53,689 nucleotides of DNA from positions 1 to 53,689 of the forward strand of contig ONEW01000032.1 of the NCBI GenBank assembly GCA_900316935.1, read 5' to 3'. This DNA is from an uncultured Selenomonadales bacterium (GTDB taxonomy: Bacteria > Bacillota > Negativicutes > Acidaminococcales > Acidaminococcaceae). The translations under genes and the position numbers were made by a program. Shown piece by piece: positions 35,593 to 44,024 of this stretch. Each line of letters starts with the position of its first letter. Position 1 is the stretch's first letter. The notes beneath the pieces were generated by a model that was not told the DNA's origin, ran no database searches, and saw only the letters and a list, made by a program, of their open reading frames with translations.

Positions 35593-36057
35593 ATGTTCAT
35601 CACCACGAAGGGACGCTACGCACTGCGCGTCCTGCTGTACCTGGCCGACCGGTACGGGCTGGAATCCGTTTCCCTGAAAAAAATTGCCGCCGACGAAGAA
35701 ATTTCCCTTAAATACCTGGAACACATCATGAGCACCCTGGTGCAACAGGGCTTCGTCAAGAGCACCAAAGGGTCCAAAGGGGGCTACTCCCTGGCACAGC
35801 CTCCCTCTGCCTGTTCCGTCGGAAAAATTTTGCGCGCCCTGGAAAACGACCTCTGCCTGGTTCCCTGCCTGGACGAGGAACTGAACCCCTGCAAACGGGC
35901 AGACAGATGTACCACCATCGAAGTCTGGAAACTCCTCCAGGACACCATCAATGAACTGATCGACAACCTGACGTTGCTCGACCTGTTGCGGATGCAGCAG
36001 GATAAGCTCCACAAGCCGAGTCTGTATTTGACGTATCTGATGCATCATGCGGAGTAG
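35593..36057 (+). CDS. Rrf2-family transcriptional regulator with a cysteine cluster
   Basis: 154 residues. N-terminal winged helix (TTKGRYALRVLLYLADRYG, ISLKYLEHIMSTLVQQGFV, GGYSLAQPP) and a cysteine-bearing loop (CLVPCLDEELNPCKRADRC) that in IscR/NsrR relatives binds an iron-sulfur cluster. It is divergent from the Tat operon and is a good candidate for its redox- or iron-sensing regulator. Its stop codon lies within the second copy of the 99-bp repeat, which therefore abuts or slightly remodels the 3' end. Confidence 0.9.
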   Translation: MFITTKGRYALRVLLYLADRYGLESVSLKKIAADEEISLKYLEHIMSTLVQQGFVKSTKGSKGGYSLAQPPSACSVGKILRALENDLCLVPCLDEELNPCKRADRCTTIEVWKLLQDTINELIDNLTLLDLLRMQQDKLHKPSLYLTYLMHHAE

Positions 36058-36152
36058 AGGCCCCGCAAATAAAGCCGGCTCATTTGATACGTGTCATGTT
36101 TATACGTGTTTTTTCGACACGTATTAAAATGCGGAGATAAAAAGACGACAGC
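36054..36152 (+). repeat. Interspersed 99-bp repeat, copy 2
   Basis: Exact duplicate of 25324-25422 over 99 bases, overlapping the last four bases of the Rrf2 gene. Followed by a stem (CAGCAAAA and TTTTGCTG) that may terminate transcription. Confidence 0.95.
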
Positions 36153-36183
36153 AAAAGTCCGTGTTGTTTTTTGCTGCCGTTTC

Positions 36184-36378
36184 TTACAGCTCTGCTTTCA
36201 GGTTTTGTGTAATGGCCTGGAAGAAAGGTGTCCTCCAAAGATTCAATCCGAAAGCGTCGCCCAGAAAAGGAATGACATCCTTTTTTGCTGTTTCGTAGTC
36301 CAACTTAGCAAAACGATCGAACAACCATCGTTTCAATTCCGGTTCTGAAAACCGGTTCAATCCATAGAAAATCCGCAA
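36184..36378 (-). pseudogene. C-terminal remnant, possibly of an AbiEii-type nucleotidyltransferase toxin
   Basis: 64 codons in frame without a proper beginning: FSEPELKRWLFDRFAKLDYE, AKKDVIPFLGDAFGLN, WRTPFFQAITQNL. The KDVxPFL and LW..xFF pattern resembles the C-terminus of AbiEii/AbiGii toxins. The rest of the gene is absent, the neighbouring DNA being the AEC transporter gene, and the remnant follows the 99-bp repeat, suggesting a decayed defence gene. Low to moderate confidence in the family. Confidence 0.35.
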
Positions 36379-36438
36379 CAGTGCGTGTGACGGGCTGGAG
36401 ATAGAGCATATCGCAAACAGGGGGTCCCTTTCCCTGTG

Positions 36439-37407
36439 TCAAATCACCAGGGACACTATCACCATATAGGCCGGTATCACCAGAATCCCTGCCAGCACCG
36501 TAACGAGGCTCAGGGTAGCGGCATATGCCGCATCCGCCCCGTAGGTCTTCGCCACGATGGCCATCTGTGTCATGGCCGGCATGGCGGCTTGCAGGGTGAA
36601 GACTTTCGCCGCCAGCGGGTCGACGGGGAAAAAGGGCACCAGGGCCAGGACGCAGACGGGGCAGACGCAGAAACGTCCCAGCAGGCTCCAGCACAGGTCC
36701 TTGTCGAATTGGACGGTATGGAGTGAGATATGGCTGATTTCAATGCCGATGAAGATCAGGGAGAGCGGGGTCGTCATATTCCCAACATATTTAAAAGCGG
36801 CCGCAAGGAATTTCGGGAGCGGCACGCCGAGCAAAACCAGCAGGATGCCGGTTGCAAATCCCAGCAACGGGGGCGAACATAACTTTTTCAGGGCCCCGGC
36901 CAGGGTATGCGTGCCTTGTTCCGCTTCCCGGAGACCTTCTTCCGTATCTTTTAAGATGTTCTGCACCCCCAGTGTCCAAAACATCAGGGTGTTGACGATA
37001 TAGTACAGCATGACGGCCGGAACGCTTTTGTCGCCGAACAGGGCAAGGTTGACGGGCAGTCCGATGAACATGGTGTTGGCGATGAAGAAGTTCGTCGTGA
37101 AGACGCCCCGCCGTCCTTCCTTCACATGGATGAAACGGGCAGTCGTCCGGCCGATGCAGTAGGCCAGCACGATGGACAGGAAGGGGAGCGCCAGCTCCGG
37201 TGCCATGGCGAGGAGCGTATCCCGGGTGAAGTTCGAGGTCATGTTCGTAATCATGTATAGCGGCAGGGAAATGCCGGTCACCAGATGGGCGAGCACTTTG
37301 CTGCTTTTCTCGTCGAACCAGCCCCGCTTTGTCAGAATGTAACCGAGGCCGATTATGAATACGATACTGAAGATGCCGCCAAGGGCATGGAAGATGATGG
37401 AAACCAT
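36439..37407 (-). CDS. AEC-family transporter (MdcF-like malonate carrier candidate)
   Basis: 322 residues with ten hydrophobic helices in two halves, typical of auxin efflux carrier proteins; N-terminal half has HLVTGISLPLYMITNMTSN, the second half VGNMTTPLSLIFIGIEIS and TLQAAMPAMTQMAIVAKTYG. MdcF of biotin-independent malonate operons belongs to this family, so a role in malonate or other dicarboxylate transport is plausible. It is separated from the main operon by the hairpin at 37473-37522, so it may be a separate unit. Confidence 0.85.
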   Translation of the reverse strand: MVSIIFHALGGIFSIVFIIGLGYILTKRGWFDEKSSKVLAHLVTGISLPLYMITNMTSNFTRDTLLAMAPELALPFLSIVLAYCIGRTTARFIHVKEGRRGVFTTNFFIANTMFIGLPVNLALFGDKSVPAVMLYYIVNTLMFWTLGVQNILKDTEEGLREAEQGTHTLAGALKKLCSPPLLGFATGILLVLLGVPLPKFLAAAFKYVGNMTTPLSLIFIGIEISHISLHTVQFDKDLCWSLLGRFCVCPVCVLALVPFFPVDPLAAKVFTLQAAMPAMTQMAIVAKTYGADAAYAATLSLVTVLAGILVIPAYMVIVSLVI

Positions 37408-37472
37408 AATTCCCGGAACCGCTCCTTTATCCTTTTATTCATATATATAGTATCACAAGGAATCATAAAAAT

Positions 37473-37522
37473 GGTTAGGACAAGAGGTATAATCGCCCTG
37501 CGGCATACCTCTTGTCCTAACC
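37473..37522 (-). terminator. Long perfect hairpin terminating the malonate operon
   Basis: Perfect 18-base arms (37473-37490 and 37505-37522, GGTTAGGACAAGAGGTAT) with a 14-base loop; on the minus strand ATTTTTA follows. A second palindrome, ATCCGCTTGTCCAAGGCGGAT-like, lies just upstream of it near 37540-37561. Probably the operon's terminator; the arm length is unusual. Confidence 0.7.
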
Positions 37523-37593
37523 GGATGGAGGAGATGGGACATCCGCTTGTCCAAGGCGGATATCCGCTGGATGCATATATTATATGTCAGAAG

Positions 37594-38463
37594 TCACATA
37601 ACTTTCGTCGGGAACTCCTTATTTTCCAACAAATACAGGGCCAGGGTCACCGAAAGCAGGTCGGCGCAGCCGCCGGGACTGATGCGGCGTTCGATGCAGT
37701 CGTGGTCCAGTTCCCGGATGGCTTCGTACCCTTTGCCGGTATAGATGCTGCCGAGGGAAAAGACTTGTTCCGCCCGTTCCCGGAGCCACAGCAGGGATTC
37801 ATAGTCCGTACGCCAGACGACGTTGCTGTCTTCGGCGACCGTCATGAGCGCCAACAGTGCGTGGACGCAGGCATCGTTCAGGGTCGCGCCGTTTTTGAAG
37901 GCGTCCCGGAGGCCGGGCAGTCCGTGCGACATCACACTGGGGAATCCCTTTTCTGCTTCCCCGCGGATACCGGTGATATGGTGTCGCACATAGAGTTTTT
38001 CCCCGGCTGTCACTGCCGCTTCCTGTTTCAGGGACTTCAATTCCCTGTCCACCAATCCTTCCGTCATGGCGGCCACGGTCCGGCAGACATTCCGGACGGT
38101 CAGCGCCTGCCCCTCCTGCTCCAGGTAGCCGGCCGCTCCGGCCAACAGGCAGCCTGCAAACAGGATGCCGCGCTGGGTGTTGACACCTTGGGTGCTTTGC
38201 AGCAGCTCTTTTTCCGCCTCTCTGCCATAGCGGCGCAAGGCTTGGAAAAGTTCCGGAAGGGAGCCGCCGTGTGCGCTTCCGATCCGGCCGGAGGCGAAGA
38301 ACGCGCTGGCTGCCACGGCGGAACTCATCGCAAAAGTCAAGAGGCTCATGTCCCGGTGGGCACCGTTGGAATGGCGCGTGACAAGTCCCGGTTTCGGGGC
38401 CGCCGCCACTTCCAGCAGAATGGCCTGGGACAGGTATTTGCTTAACTGTTCCGATGAATTCAT
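37594..38463 (-). CDS. madG: Triphosphoribosyl-dephospho-CoA synthase
   Basis: 289 residues, CitG/MdcB family. Makes 2'-(5''-triphosphoribosyl)-3'-dephospho-CoA from ATP and dephospho-CoA, the precursor of the malonate decarboxylase carrier's prosthetic group. Motifs: EVAAAPKPGLVTRHSNGAH, HDCIERRISPGGCADLL, VNTQRGILFAGCLL. Start at 38463 (AGGTGA upstream) is preferred to an earlier GTG. Last gene of the mad operon. Confidence 0.93.
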   Translation of the reverse strand: MNSSEQLSKYLSQAILLEVAAAPKPGLVTRHSNGAHRDMSLLTFAMSSAVAASAFFASGRIGSAHGGSLPELFQALRRYGREAEKELLQSTQGVNTQRGILFAGCLLAGAAGYLEQEGQALTVRNVCRTVAAMTEGLVDRELKSLKQEAAVTAGEKLYVRHHITGIRGEAEKGFPSVMSHGLPGLRDAFKNGATLNDACVHALLALMTVAEDSNVVWRTDYESLLWLRERAEQVFSLGSIYTGKGYEAIRELDHDCIERRISPGGCADLLSVTLALYLLENKEFPTKVM

Positions 38464-38534
38464 AAGGATCACCTTTCAGGATCCGGCTGCCGGAATGGCA
38501 GCCGGATAATTCTTTCTGGGAGATTGGCCGGGGT

Positions 38535-39302
38535 TCAGCCCATGATCGCTTTTGTGGCCAGGTACAGGATGGACGGACACAGGAGGCAGCCCAGGCCGGT
38601 ATAGAAGGTTGCCGTCATCGCACCGTACGGTACCAGTTTGGGGTCTACGGCCGCCAGGCCTGCCGCCGTACCGGACGAAGTCCCCATCAGGCCGCCGAAG
38701 ATCATGGCGCTCTGCGGGTTGTCCAGGCCGACGATGTTCTTTACGAAGGGTGTCACAATCATAACCGCTACGGACTTGACGACACCTGCGGCAATCGAGA
38801 TGGCGATCACGTCGGAGGCGGCCCCCAGGGCAGCACCCGTTACGGGGCCCACCACGAAGGTGCATACGCCGGCGCCGACGGTCACCATGGACACGGTATC
38901 TTTGTACCCGAACATGTATGCCATCACGCAGCCAACGATGAACGAACTGATGATGCCCATGAGCAGGGAGAACACGCCGACGATGCCGCATTTCTTGATT
39001 TCGCGCAGGTCGGCGCCAAAGGCCGTCGACACGATGGCGAAGTCACGGAACATGCCGCCGCCCATCAGGCCGACGCCGGCAAACAGCGGAATGCTGGCAA
39101 GGCCCTTGGACCCGCCGGTGGTGGCACCGCCGATGTAGGCCAGGACCAGGCCGGCAAAGATGGCGATGGCGGAGCCGTGCACCTTGCCTTTGGTCATGGC
39201 AGAAATTTTGTACGTAATCAGGGTAATGACGCCGATCAGCAGGAATGCGAAAACCAGGCCGTTCTTCGTCGCTACTTTTGTAAACATATCGAGGAGATTC
39301 AT
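38535..39302 (-). CDS. madM: Malonate transporter subunit MadM
   Basis: 255 residues, polytopic, many Gly-rich helices (GLVFAFLLIGVITLITYKIS, MSMVTVG-like segments, GLMGTSSGTAAGLAA). MadL and MadM together form a sodium-dependent malonate transporter in Malonomonas rubra. The start overlaps the madL stop by four bases. Confidence 0.93.
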   Translation of the reverse strand: MNLLDMFTKVATKNGLVFAFLLIGVITLITYKISAMTKGKVHGSAIAIFAGLVLAYIGGATTGGSKGLASIPLFAGVGLMGGGMFRDFAIVSTAFGADLREIKKCGIVGVFSLLMGIISSFIVGCVMAYMFGYKDTVSMVTVGAGVCTFVVGPVTGAALGAASDVIAISIAAGVVKSVAVMIVTPFVKNIVGLDNPQSAMIFGGLMGTSSGTAAGLAAVDPKLVPYGAMTATFYTGLGCLLCPSILYLATKAIMG

Positions 39303-39685
39303 GGTTTCACCCCCTGTTTCGACTTATTTCCGAAGATCTTGTTAATGATGGGGATAAAGGCAAATGCAACCGCGACACCGACGAGGCCGCCGCCGATAGC
39401 CAGCGGGCCGCCGCGCAGTGCGGCTACGACGTTCTGAATCGAGCTCATAGCCACCACGATGGGGATGTACATTGCACTCCAAAACGAGATGCCGCTCTGG
39501 GACTTTTTGTCCAGCCAACCGGCATCAATACCCTTGTTGGTCAGCAGGATGAGGAACAGCATGGCAAAACCGACACCGCCGACATTCGCCTTGACACCAA
39601 CAAGGGCGCCGAAGATATCGCCGAGGAAAATACCGACAATATAACAGGCCGCCAACAAAGCTACGCCATATATAGCCATATTCAC
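39299..39685 (-). CDS. madL: Malonate transporter subunit MadL
   Basis: 128 residues, about four membrane helices (MNMAIYGVALLAACYIVGIF, NVGGVGFAMLFLILLTNKG, FWSAMYIPIVVAMSS, LVGVAVAFAFIPIINKIF). Translationally coupled to madM. Confidence 0.93.
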   Translation of the reverse strand: MNMAIYGVALLAACYIVGIFLGDIFGALVGVKANVGGVGFAMLFLILLTNKGIDAGWLDKKSQSGISFWSAMYIPIVVAMSSIQNVVAALRGGPLAIGGGLVGVAVAFAFIPIINKIFGNKSKQGVKP

Positions 39686-39753
39686 ACCACCTTAGTACAA
39701 TTTTTTATTATCAGACTGAAATCTGAAACAACCAGGCGGAATAATGCCTGTGA

Positions 39754-39963
39754 TTATTCCACAATGGCCAGGACGGCACCGGCGGATACACGGTCACCGG
39801 GGGTTACCTTGAATTCCTTGATGGTGCCGTCAACCGGGGAAGGAACGACCTGTTTCATCTTCATGGCTTCCATGACGACGACGATGTCTTTTGCTTTTAC
39901 AGCGTCACCGACATTCTTTTCGAAACGGACGATCTTGCCAGGTACACGGGATTTGATTTCCAT
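39754..39963 (-). CDS. madF: Biotin carrier protein of malonate decarboxylase
   Basis: 69-residue biotinyl domain with the biotin-attachment motif EAMKM (Lys35) and the two-fold barrel (IKSRVPGKIVRFEKNVGDAV; VVPSPVDGTIKEFKVTPG). It carries carbon dioxide as carboxybiotin between MadC/D and the sodium pump MadB. Its presence marks this system as the biotin-dependent (Mad) type rather than the biotin-independent Mdc type. Strong ribosome site upstream. Confidence 0.95.
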   Translation of the reverse strand: MEIKSRVPGKIVRFEKNVGDAVKAKDIVVVMEAMKMKQVVPSPVDGTIKEFKVTPGDRVSAGAVLAIVE

Positions 39964-39994
39964 AATGAATGATGTCTCCTTTTCTCTTAACCTG

Positions 39995-40690
39995 TCATCT
40001 GTTCAGCATGGCTTCCACCTTTCCCCGATCCAGCAGGGAAACTTCGCGCATGCTTTTTCCTAAAAGCGTTTTCGTGTTCATGAACAACTCGGCAGCTTTC
40101 ACGCCGAATCCGTCGGGCAGGGCGACCTCCAGGTCCACGGCAAAGCCGTAGCGACGGCCCAGGGCCGTCAGCCTTCCGTACAATTCCTTCAGTTCGCCGA
40201 CAGGGCGGGCCCCTGCCAGCAGATCCAGGTCGGAATCGTCATTTGTATAGGGAAGGCCGGTAAAGATTTCCAACCCGGCCGATCCCAATACACCCAGATC
40301 CTTCCCCTCATTCCAGGCCGCTATTTCCTTTGCGGCCCGTAACACACGGGTCCGTTCCTCAAAATCGGAATGGAGCAGCCGGACCGGCGTAATGTACTCC
40401 CGGATTTCCGCTTCTTCTGCAAAAGTACTGATCCGCAGCCGCTGGCCCTGGTGGCGGCGGAGAGGCACAAAGCCCAGCGGAACCATCCCCGGCCGTACCG
40501 TTTCGGACCGGCGGACGATTCCCGGCATGCCGGTGCCATCGGCGCCCTCAAAGGCGAACAGTTCCTTCAGCGCGGACAAAATGTCGGGAGAACTCTTTTG
40601 CAGTATTTCGGCGGAAATCCGGAGCCGTTCTTCCTTCGAAAGGACAGCCAGACTGTGTCTTCCGTAAGTTCTCAGCTCCGTTTTTTCCAT
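39995..40690 (-). CDS. madK: Malonate decarboxylase holo-ACP synthase (MdcG/MadK type)
   Basis: 231 residues. Transfers the phosphoribosyl-dephospho-CoA group to the acyl carrier protein. Nucleotidyltransferase signature: GSAGLEIFTGLPYTN, then NDDSDLDLLAGARP with the metal-binding Asp pair. It overlaps the end of the ligase gene by 19 bases. Confidence 0.9.
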   Translation of the reverse strand: MEKTELRTYGRHSLAVLSKEERLRISAEILQKSSPDILSALKELFAFEGADGTGMPGIVRRSETVRPGMVPLGFVPLRRHQGQRLRISTFAEEAEIREYITPVRLLHSDFEERTRVLRAAKEIAAWNEGKDLGVLGSAGLEIFTGLPYTNDDSDLDLLAGARPVGELKELYGRLTALGRRYGFAVDLEVALPDGFGVKAAELFMNTKTLLGKSMREVSLLDRGKVEAMLNR

Positions 40691-41781
40691 ACGGGGTCCG
40701 CCTTTCCGTTCTGCTGGTAATCCAGCTGCGCCCGGACGAGGTCGTCGAACAGCTTCGTCTTGACGGGCCCGGTGATGACGGCGGGGGCGCCGGCCGTTCC
40801 CTGCACCGCATCCGGAATCAGTTCCAGTCTGGTGCAGGCCGCGCCGGTCCTGACATCCGGTGCCACCTTGACGACCCTCCCCTTGATGCGGAGGATGCTT
40901 CGTGCAGCCCGGTCGACCGTCACTTTGCTGGACACCGGCGTCTCTTTGACGACAACCTCGTATTCCGGGTAGGTGCGTTCCCGCCGGTACGTGATGACCG
41001 TTCCTTCCCGGTTGCAGACATGGCCGCTCGGGGAAACGGGGAAGCTGTCCCCGGTCGGGATGCCGCCGACAACCATTTCATACATCTCATTGCCGGCCCG
41101 GTTCCGGAAGGGAACCAGTTCTATGTCCTCCCGCAGCGGGATGCCGTCCAGGGCCGCCCAGCCGAATTCCTGGCAGCCGTACAGGTCATGCACCGCTGCC
41201 CCGAGGACTTTCTTCGCGACGGGAATCAGCTCCAGATCCAGCGGCGTCCCCGCTGCCAGCAGGACCAGGCCTTGCGGCAGTTCTTCCGCGACGCCCAGAT
41301 GGACCGCGTCTTCCAGGGCCGCCCGCAGAAACGAGGATTCCCCGACGACCGCCGCCGGTTGTTCCTCATACAGGGCCGCCAAAAACGCGTCCCGGCTGGA
41401 GCGCAGCAGGAACTTCCAGGTCAGGCCCGATTCCTTCAGAGCCTGGCCGGAAAAGACATTGACCAGCGGCGGATAGGTCACCACGACCGTATCCCCCTGT
41501 TTCAGGCCGGCCATGGCCAATGCCTTCTGCGAAGCCTTGATCCGTTCCGGCAATTCTTCGAACGTGATGCCGACGATGTTCTGGAACGCCGATGTCCCTG
41601 TCGTAAACGTGACATAAGCGAGATTGAGAGGTGTATGGATTTCTTCAATCGTGTGTGCCGACGTCGGTCCTGCGATCCCTTTGTCCTGCAGCGTCCTGCG
41701 CGGCATTTCCGCCAGTGTCGGTGCGGAACCGAACTGGCGCACCATGGCGCTGATTTCCTTTAACAAGCCTGCCATGTCCAT
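40672..41781 (-). CDS. madH: MadH-like acyl-carrier-protein acetate ligase (AMP-forming enzyme family)
   Basis: 369 residues, related to phenylacetate-CoA ligase/F390 synthetase-type adenylating enzymes: YVTFTTGTSAFQNIVG (phosphate-binding-like loop), DLYGCQEFGWAALDGIPLRE, and a C-terminal KGRVVKVAPDVRTG. In Malonomonas, MadH acetylates the deacetylated carrier with acetate and ATP to start or rescue the cycle; position in the operon supports that role. The AMP-binding signature is not perfectly canonical, so direct substrate assignment is by context. Confidence 0.78.
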   Translation of the reverse strand: MDMAGLLKEISAMVRQFGSAPTLAEMPRRTLQDKGIAGPTSAHTIEEIHTPLNLAYVTFTTGTSAFQNIVGITFEELPERIKASQKALAMAGLKQGDTVVVTYPPLVNVFSGQALKESGLTWKFLLRSSRDAFLAALYEEQPAAVVGESSFLRAALEDAVHLGVAEELPQGLVLLAAGTPLDLELIPVAKKVLGAAVHDLYGCQEFGWAALDGIPLREDIELVPFRNRAGNEMYEMVVGGIPTGDSFPVSPSGHVCNREGTVITYRRERTYPEYEVVVKETPVSSKVTVDRAARSILRIKGRVVKVAPDVRTGAACTRLELIPDAVQGTAGAPAVITGPVKTKLFDDLVRAQLDYQQNGKADPVWKKRS

Positions 41782-41810
41782 ACACCTCCTCTTCCCGGGT
41801 CCTGTCTGCT

Positions 41811-42701
41811 TTATGCATTGATGTATTTGTCTGCTACGGCATCAAATTCTTCGTTCATTTTCGCCATCGCTTTCAGGCGATGGGTACGGCCGCCGCGCTT
41901 GTCACCCAGCAGGCCGCGGCCCCAGGGTCCCAGCTCCTCGAACTTGCCGGCGGCCTTCAGGGCATAGACTTCCTGGATATGTTTCAGGATGACGGGGCGC
42001 ATATCTTCCAGTTTGTTGATGATTTCCTGGACACCGCCCAGCTTGTAGAAGAAGTCCACACCGGCCGCGAATACGGGGTTGCTCGTGGACAGCTCCTCCA
42101 GGCGTTCGATATCCATCTTCGTGATACGGGCGATGGAGGTCAGCGGCATTACGTGGATCATGGTGCCGAAGTCCTTGGACAGGGCCAGGATATGGTCAGC
42201 CTGCAGGCCATGGCACAGGAACGCGCCGGAAATGGCACGGCCGATGACGCAGGCCACAATCGGATGTCCCAGTTTGCGGGCTTCCGCCAAGGCCAGCTGG
42301 TACGCGCCGGTCGACTTGTTCATGCCGCAGATTTCTTCCAGTTTGCCGGGGCCGTTGCCCGGGGTGTCGACAATCAGGACGATCGGGCGTTTTTTGCTCA
42401 TCGGTTTCGCTTCATCGGCCTTCATGGTACGGTACACCGCCGTTGCCATCTTGTAGCCTTCTTCCAGGCCGATGACGCCGCCGAACACGACAGGGAAGCG
42501 CTCATTGAAAGCCTGGGCGTCATTGGCGATGATGGTGGTGTCCTGTCCGTCCATCTTTGCCGTGCCGACTACGGCGCCGGGGCCATACTCCGCATCAAAG
42601 GAATACCCTTCGATCAGGTTTTCCTGGAACGTGCCAGGATCCACAATCATTTCGATTGCATCGCGGCCGCGGCCAATCATCGTGTTATCAAATTCGTCCA
42701 T
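41811..42701 (-). CDS. madD: Malonate decarboxylase gamma-type carboxyltransferase subunit
   Basis: 296 residues, MdcE/MadD family (crotonase-like carboxyltransferase). Motifs: GAVVGTAKMDGQDTTIIAND, FPVVFGGVIGLEEG, PIVLIVDTPGNGPGKLEE, ACVIGRAISGAFLCHGLQAD. With MadC it moves the carboxyl group of malonyl-carrier to biotin on MadF. Confidence 0.93.
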   Translation of the reverse strand: MDEFDNTMIGRGRDAIEMIVDPGTFQENLIEGYSFDAEYGPGAVVGTAKMDGQDTTIIANDAQAFNERFPVVFGGVIGLEEGYKMATAVYRTMKADEAKPMSKKRPIVLIVDTPGNGPGKLEEICGMNKSTGAYQLALAEARKLGHPIVACVIGRAISGAFLCHGLQADHILALSKDFGTMIHVMPLTSIARITKMDIERLEELSTSNPVFAAGVDFFYKLGGVQEIINKLEDMRPVILKHIQEVYALKAAGKFEELGPWGRGLLGDKRGGRTHRLKAMAKMNEEFDAVADKYINA

Positions 42702-42718
42702 GTTCTTACCTCCTATCC

Positions 42719-43678
42719 TTAGTTGCGCGGTCTGCGTTTCACGACCTTCAGGAATTCAGCCGTCGTCATTTCCGGCAATGCGGCCGGATCTTCATTGCCG
42801 TAATGTTTCCACATGTCCATGGAGTCCTTCGGCTGCATGTCGCCGATCAGCTTCACCAGCTTCATCTGTTCTGCGACAGCGGCCGGGGAACCGATGCGGC
42901 GCATCCCTTCAATCTTGTCCATCGGCAGGCCGGCCACTTCTTTCAGGGCCTCGTGGAAAGCGCCGCAGTTGTCTTCCACCAGATAGTTGCAGTCCTGCAT
43001 GATGTATTTGTGTTTCGCCCCCGTCGTCCTGTAGACCAAGGCCTTGTTGGAAGCGTCGAACTCTTCCTTGCCCATTTCCTGCTCGATGACTTCCGGGCCG
43101 GTCAGGCCGATACGGCCTTCCTCGTTCATGATGATGATGTCCGTTGCCGCCGCGACGAAGCCCATGCCGCCGAAGCAGCCCACCTTGGAGCCGACAACCG
43201 CGATGACCGGCAGTTTTTTGCGGCAGTCCTGGAAGGCATCCATCACTTCGGCATGGGCCAGCAGGCCTGCGTTGGCCTCATGCAGGCGGACGCCGCCGGT
43301 TTCGAAGGAGATGACGACCATGGGGCGGCGTTCCGCGTATTCATCGGGATGGGCCTTCTTGATGGCCGCCGCAGTCTTTTCCGCCAGGCGGATCGTCCCC
43401 ACCATTTTGCCGCCGTTGATTTCGCCGATGGCGCCGCCGATGAATTTGCCTTCCATGGAAACCACGAAGACCGGGTGTTTGCCGATCAGGCCGACGCCCG
43501 TCACCGTGCCGTCGTCAAATTCGACCGCCGTGCCGAGGACCGGCAGATGGGGGCTCGTAAAACGGTCCAGGGGTCCGAGCAGTTCCGTGAAGGTTCCCTT
43601 GTCCACCATGGCGATGGCTCTTTCCCGGGCATTCGCATCATAGAAGCTGGCGTTCTGCAGTTCCTTGTAGCTTTTCAT
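42719..43678 (-). CDS. madC: Malonate decarboxylase beta-type carboxyltransferase subunit
   Basis: 319 residues, MdcD/MadC family. Motifs: GTFTELLGPLDRFTSPHLPV, MVVISFETGGVRLHEANAG, IAVVGSKVGCFGGMGFVAAA. Pairs with MadD as the carboxyltransferase. Two bases separate it from madE, indicating coupling. Confidence 0.93.
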   Translation of the reverse strand: MKSYKELQNASFYDANARERAIAMVDKGTFTELLGPLDRFTSPHLPVLGTAVEFDDGTVTGVGLIGKHPVFVVSMEGKFIGGAIGEINGGKMVGTIRLAEKTAAAIKKAHPDEYAERRPMVVISFETGGVRLHEANAGLLAHAEVMDAFQDCRKKLPVIAVVGSKVGCFGGMGFVAAATDIIIMNEEGRIGLTGPEVIEQEMGKEEFDASNKALVYRTTGAKHKYIMQDCNYLVEDNCGAFHEALKEVAGLPMDKIEGMRRIGSPAAVAEQMKLVKLIGDMQPKDSMDMWKHYGNEDPAALPEMTTAEFLKVVKRRPRN

Positions 43679-43680
43679 CC

Positions 43681-44007
43681 TTATTCCGCCTCCTTTGCGT
43701 TTGCTTCGGCCAGAGCCTGCCGCAATCTCATGTAAACGACAATGGGGGTCGCATTGTCATCGTTGATTTCGATGCTGACGTCGCCGACATGGCAGTCATT
43801 CACAAACTTGCCGAGCATCTTTTCCCAGACGGCGTCGAACCCTTTGACAGGCGTAACGACCTTGGCCGTCACAGCGCCGCCCAGTTCCTTCTGTTCCATC
43901 AGGACTTCCAGGTCCCCGGAACCGGTGACGCCCAGATGGGACCATTTCTTGGCAATCGTTTTCGGTGCCTCGGTTTTGAATTTGAAATTTAAAACTTGTA
44001 AAGCCAC
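43681..44007 (-). CDS. madE: Malonate decarboxylase acyl carrier protein
   Basis: 108 residues, MdcC/MadE family. The prosthetic-group serine lies in LGVTGSGDLEVLMEQ, as in other malonate carriers. It carries acetyl/malonyl thioesters on phosphoribosyl-dephospho-CoA. The GTG start at 44007 is preferred because GGAGGG lies 7 bases upstream; an ATG at 44025 overlapping the madA stop is possible. Confidence 0.92.
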   Translation of the reverse strand: MALQVLNFKFKTEAPKTIAKKWSHLGVTGSGDLEVLMEQKELGGAVTAKVVTPVKGFDAVWEKMLGKFVNDCHVGDVSIEINDDNATPIVVYMRLRQALAEANAKEAE

Positions 44008-44024
44008 TATAAATCCCTCCCTCA

